Positions 19,403 through 22,374 of a stretch of DNA of 22,374 bases are shown piece after piece. Position 1 is the first letter of the stretch. Each line of letters begins with the position of its first letter. A program made the position numbers and the translations under genes. Under the pieces are notes generated by a model. The model was not told the origin of the DNA, did no database searches, and saw only the letters and a program-made list of their open reading frames with translations. Origin of the DNA: Desulfuromonadaceae bacterium UBA2294 (GTDB taxonomy: Bacteria; Desulfobacterota; Desulfuromonadia; Desulfuromonadales; UBA2294); the NCBI GenBank assembly GCA_002345625.1, contig DDWE01000059.1, positions 1 to 22,374 of the forward strand. Direction: 5' to 3'.

Positions 19403-22374
19403 TCATTTGTCCAGGATCTCCCTGACCTTCAACAAAAGACTTTTGGGTGGGTAGGGCTTCTGGATGAACTCAAAGCTATCCTCCCGCATCTCCTTGTTGG
19501 TAACAATCTCGTCGGTATAGCCGCTGGAGAAGAGTATCTTCATCTTCGGGCTGACCTTGCGAATCGCCTCACCGACCTCTTTGCCGTTTTTCTTCGGCAT
19601 GATCATGTCCAGCAGAACGAGGTTGATCCGATCCTGATTCTCCAGAAATTTTGCGATCGCCTCTTCGCCATTGTCCGCAGTGATCACCGTATAGCCGAAG
19701 GACTCCAGCACCATCCTTGATAAATCCCTCAGAGTCGCCTCGTCCTCGGCCACCAGGATCGTCTCATGCCCGCCCTCGGCCGGCGGCGAGGCATCCTCAA
19801 ATTTATTGTTCAGGGCCGCTTCAACACAAAGAGGCAGAAATATATTGAACACCGTCCCTTCGCCGGGCTCACTATAAACCTTGATATAGCCGTTATGCTG
19901 CTTGACTATCCCGTAGGAAATGGCGAGTCCAAGCCCGGTCCCGTCTCCGATCTTTTTGGTGGTAAAAAAGGGCTCGAATATCTTCGACTGCGTTTCGGCA
20001 TCCATTCCTTGCCCGGTATCAGCAACGGCGATCAGCGCATACCTCCCCGGCTGGCCATAGCCATAGGCGGGAAGATAAGCATCATCTATCTCCTCAATAC
20101 TGGTAGTGACCCGCAACCGTCCGCCGTCAAGCATGGCGTCCTTGGCATTGGAGACCAGATTGATCAAAACCTGTTCAATTTGTCCGGTATCGACCAACGC
20201 AATCAAAGGTGTTTTTGTAAGGTCCAGATGAAATTCAATATTCTCTCGGATAATACGGTTCAGCATTTTTTGCAGGTTCAGGATCAGTTCGTTGATATCA
20301 ATCGGCTTCACTTCAGCGACCACTTTTCGACTGAAGACCAGCAGCCTTTTGGTGAGATCCGCAGCCCGCTCGGCAGCAACCAGCACCTCAGTCATGTTTC
20401 CTCTGGCGCGACTGTCGGTCGCCAGGGTATTCATGACCATGTCGCCATACCCCATGATGACACTGAGGATATTATTGAAATCATGGGCAACCCCGCCGGC
20501 CAGAGTGCCGACGGCCTCCATCTTCTGGGAGTGCCGGAGTTGAGATTCAAGCTTTTTTTGGTCGGTGACGTCTCGTATCACCTCTACCACAGACACAACC
20601 TCCCCATGGATATCCCTTAAAGGAGAGGCGATCACCTCACGATATTTGATCTCCTTACCGACAGTTACGGCTCTTTCGTCCTTATGAATATCTCCGTCAT
20701 TGAATGCCATCTCGACAGGACATCCTTCGCAAATATGGTCTTTGTCCTCATAAGCTGTAAAACAGTACTCGCCGATATGATCACCAACCAAATCTTGCAG
20801 CGCCTGATTCTGGTAGGTAATGATGTAATCAGGATCCTGGATGCTGATTCCATCTCCCATAGAGGACATGATTGCCTCCCATCTGGTTTCTCCCTCTTGA
20901 GCCTTGATAAAGGCCAGGCGCAAGTCTTGCTCCCTCTGGATACGCTCGGTGATGTCTCTGCCGGTTCCGCAGATGGCAATGGGGTTCGCAGAAGTATCCC
21001 GCAGGAGCGCTGCATTGAATGCATAAGGGATTTGCTTCCCGTCTTTGCCGACCAGCAAAGCATTGACCTCGACACTCCCTTCTTCAATTGCCATCTGAAT
21101 GGCCGCTGCAATCTTCCTGATATCATCTCCTCTGAATAAATCCGCAGGCTTCATCAGCTCAATTTCGGTGTCAAGGTAACCGGTCACCTCATTCAATGAC
21201 TTATTCCAGCGGAGAAACCGGCCACTTAAAGAAAAGGCAAAGAAGACGTCAGTCAGGGTATTGAGTGCATTCTCGATAAAATTTTTCTCTTCTGTGAGTT
21301 TTTCTTCTGCCTGCTTCCGTTCACTCACATCGCGAATATTGCATTGAGCCAGTTGAGCCCGGTTGACCATGTAGATATCGGTGTAGATTTCTTTCCCGGT
21401 CCTGGTTTTCAGCGGGATATCTTCGTAATTCAGGATACCCTCCCGCTGCAAATCCTGCATTGTGGCGGAGAAATCACGCGCATCGATAGGAACCCCGATC
21501 TCATTGAGATTCTTACCCTGGCATTCCGCTTCGGAATAACCCAACATTTTCTCCATGGCCGGATTGACGTAAGCGACATGACCTTGCTTCTTTTCAAGCA
21601 ATACGATCCCGTCGCTGGCGGTCTCAAACAGCCTCCGGTAACGGAATTCAGACTCTTCTAACAGGTCTTCCAGGCGGCTGCGCTCGGTGATGTCCTCAAT
21701 GGCCAGCAGGATGATCCGCTCCTTGCCCATCGCTTGTTCAATCTGCCGGGCATTCAACAGCATGGTCCGCCGGCCGATGGTGACGAAATTGTGCTCGACC
21801 TCATAATTATCAAAGCTGCTATGCGTTGGCAGGATGTTTTCGAGCAGTTCCCGCAGTTTGGGGATATCCCACTGTTTATTCCCCAGGTCATAAATCAGCT
21901 GCCCAACGGTCTCCTCCGGCTTGACCTTGAAAAAATCGTAAAAGGAGCGGTTGACCGTGACCACCCTGAGGTCCTGGTCCAAAGAGATTAAAGGTTCGCG
22001 GACCGTGTTGATGACGCTGTCGGCAAATTCATGAGCGGCATCAGCGATCTTTGTCACGACCGCCAGTTCATTTCGGGTTGTTTCCAGGCCGGCTTCGATC
22101 GCCTTGCGCCTGGTGATGTCCTCAATGGCCAGCAGAATGATCCGCTCTTTGCCCCAGGCTTGTTCAATCTGCCGGGCATTCAGCAGCATGGTTCGTCTGC
22201 CGATGGTGGCGAAATTGTGCTCGACCTCATAATCATCAAAGGTGGTGTGTTCCGGCAGGATGGTTTCCAGCAGTTCTCGCAGCTTTGGGATATTCCACTG
22301 TTTATTGCCCAGGTCATAGATCAACTGGCCGACGGTCTCCTTCGGTTTAACCTGGAAAAATTCATAGAAGGAAC
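19403..22374 (-). CDS. Hybrid sensor histidine kinase with multiple PAS domains, 5' end beyond window
   Basis: About 990 residues are visible and the frame stays open to the right edge, so the start is outside. The order is: partial PAS; a near-identical second PAS (FFKVKPEETVGQLIYDLGNKQW); three more PAS domains (FETASDGIVLLEKKQG, LTDVFFAFSLSGRFLRWN, IMSSMGDGISIQDPDYII); the dimerisation domain with its phospho-acceptor histidine at 20483-20485 (GGVAHDFNNIL); an ATPase domain (NLVSNAKDAM, DTGQGM, GTGLGLAISYGIV); and a C-terminal receiver with its phospho-acceptor aspartate encoded at 19607-19609 (LLLDMIMPKKNG). The fifth PAS carries a CFTAY..C-E-G-CPV cysteine set. No membrane segment is visible. 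The final phosphate acceptor is unknown. Confidence 0.94.
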   Translation of the reverse strand, partial: SFYEFFQVKPKETVGQLIYDLGNKQWNIPKLRELLETILPEHTTFDDYEVEHNFATIGRRTMLLNARQIEQAWGKERIILLAIEDITRRKAIEAGLETTRNELAVVTKIADAAHEFADSVINTVREPLISLDQDLRVVTVNRSFYDFFKVKPEETVGQLIYDLGNKQWDIPKLRELLENILPTHSSFDNYEVEHNFVTIGRRTMLLNARQIEQAMGKERIILLAIEDITERSRLEDLLEESEFRYRRLFETASDGIVLLEKKQGHVAYVNPAMEKMLGYSEAECQGKNLNEIGVPIDARDFSATMQDLQREGILNYEDIPLKTRTGKEIYTDIYMVNRAQLAQCNIRDVSERKQAEEKLTEEKNFIENALNTLTDVFFAFSLSGRFLRWNKSLNEVTGYLDTEIELMKPADLFRGDDIRKIAAAIQMAIEEGSVEVNALLVGKDGKQIPYAFNAALLRDTSANPIAICGTGRDITERIQREQDLRLAFIKAQEGETRWEAIMSSMGDGISIQDPDYIITYQNQALQDLVGDHIGEYCFTAYEDKDHICEGCPVEMAFNDGDIHKDERAVTVGKEIKYREVIASPLRDIHGEVVSVVEVIRDVTDQKKLESQLRHSQKMEAVGTLAGGVAHDFNNILSVIMGYGDMVMNTLATDSRARGNMTEVLVAAERAADLTKRLLVFSRKVVAEVKPIDINELILNLQKMLNRIIRENIEFHLDLTKTPLIALVDTGQIEQVLINLVSNAKDAMLDGGRLRVTTSIEEIDDAYLPAYGYGQPGRYALIAVADTGQGMDAETQSKIFEPFFTTKKIGDGTGLGLAISYGIVKQHNGYIKVYSEPGEGTVFNIFLPLCVEAALNNKFEDASPPAEGGHETILVAEDEATLRDLSRMVLESFGYTVITADNGEEAIAKFLENQDRINLVLLDMIMPKKNGKEVGEAIRKVSPKMKILFSSGYTDEIVTNKEMREDSFEFIQKPYPPKSLLLKVREILDK
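21663..22374 (-). repeat. Tandem duplication of a PAS-encoding segment, period 426 bp
   Basis: The sequence GATGTCCTCAATGGCCAGCA starts at 21689 and again at 22115, 426 bp (142 codons) apart. The following 260 bases are highly similar in both copies, down to silent positions. The second unit is cut by the window edge. This indicates a recent in-frame duplication of a PAS domain and its linker. Confidence 0.88.

Noticed and set aside
19766..20620. 284-codon plus-strand frame opposite the hybrid kinase
   Set aside because: Antisense shadow; the kinase motifs on the minus strand are unambiguous.

Overview
The window looks like chromosomal DNA of a GC-rich Gram-negative bacterium with a respiratory, sensor-rich lifestyle. 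NQR genes, many small membrane and BON stress proteins, PAS-rich kinases and several sigma-54 promoters together suggest a Desulfuromonas/Geobacter-type delta-proteobacterium (Desulfobacterota). This placement is an inference from gene content, not a taxonomic test. Every recognised gene lies on the minus strand, so the window reads right to left. Bases 1-13 match the end of the Illumina adapter, so the left edge is a contig end with untrimmed adapter.

Layout by ascending coordinate. 14-1865: nqrB (cut by the contig end) and nqrA. 2098-2792: tadA with a tRNA-Ser(CGA) six bases downstream and a hairpin terminator. 2851-3450: a stand-alone receiver protein behind a consensus sigma-54 promoter with its own upstream palindromes. 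3464-6746: a probable operon of a small DUF3309 membrane protein, a truncated membrane peptide, an ABM-domain protein, a BON lipoprotein, a PAS histidine kinase and a coiled-coil protein. It starts at a sigma-54 promoter and ends at a strong terminator. 6878-7934: a partly decayed second copy of the DUF3309/membrane peptide/ABM module, led by an lmo0937-type membrane peptide and its own sigma-54 promoter. 7981-9906: a PAS-PAS-GAF-HD-GYP protein. 10040-11755: a DUF3185-like protein, a triple-BON periplasmic protein and CsbD behind a third sigma-54 promoter. 11836-13769: an AI-2E transporter/DUF948/YtxH operon. 14196-15263: an OmpA-family protein. 15448-18566: a lipoprotein with six Ig-like repeats and an ice-binding-like (DUF3494) domain, behind a fourth sigma-54 promoter. 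18680-18823: a fifth, degenerate copy of the promoter module with no intact gene. 19119-22374: a small membrane protein and a large hybrid histidine kinase that runs off the right edge.

The main discovery candidate is a local sigma-54 regulon. Four promoters with a GG-N10-GC core, plus one decayed copy, each have two 14-bp dyad sites upstream. The two sites always start exactly 18 bp apart, and the nearer one starts 98-100 bp from the -24 element. The genes behind them are small envelope or stress proteins (CsbD, BON, DUF3309, lmo0937-like), ABM proteins, a histidine kinase and a surface lipoprotein. One unseen enhancer-binding protein probably switches on this envelope-protection set together. 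The decayed module copies suggest that promoter and genes were duplicated and partly lost.
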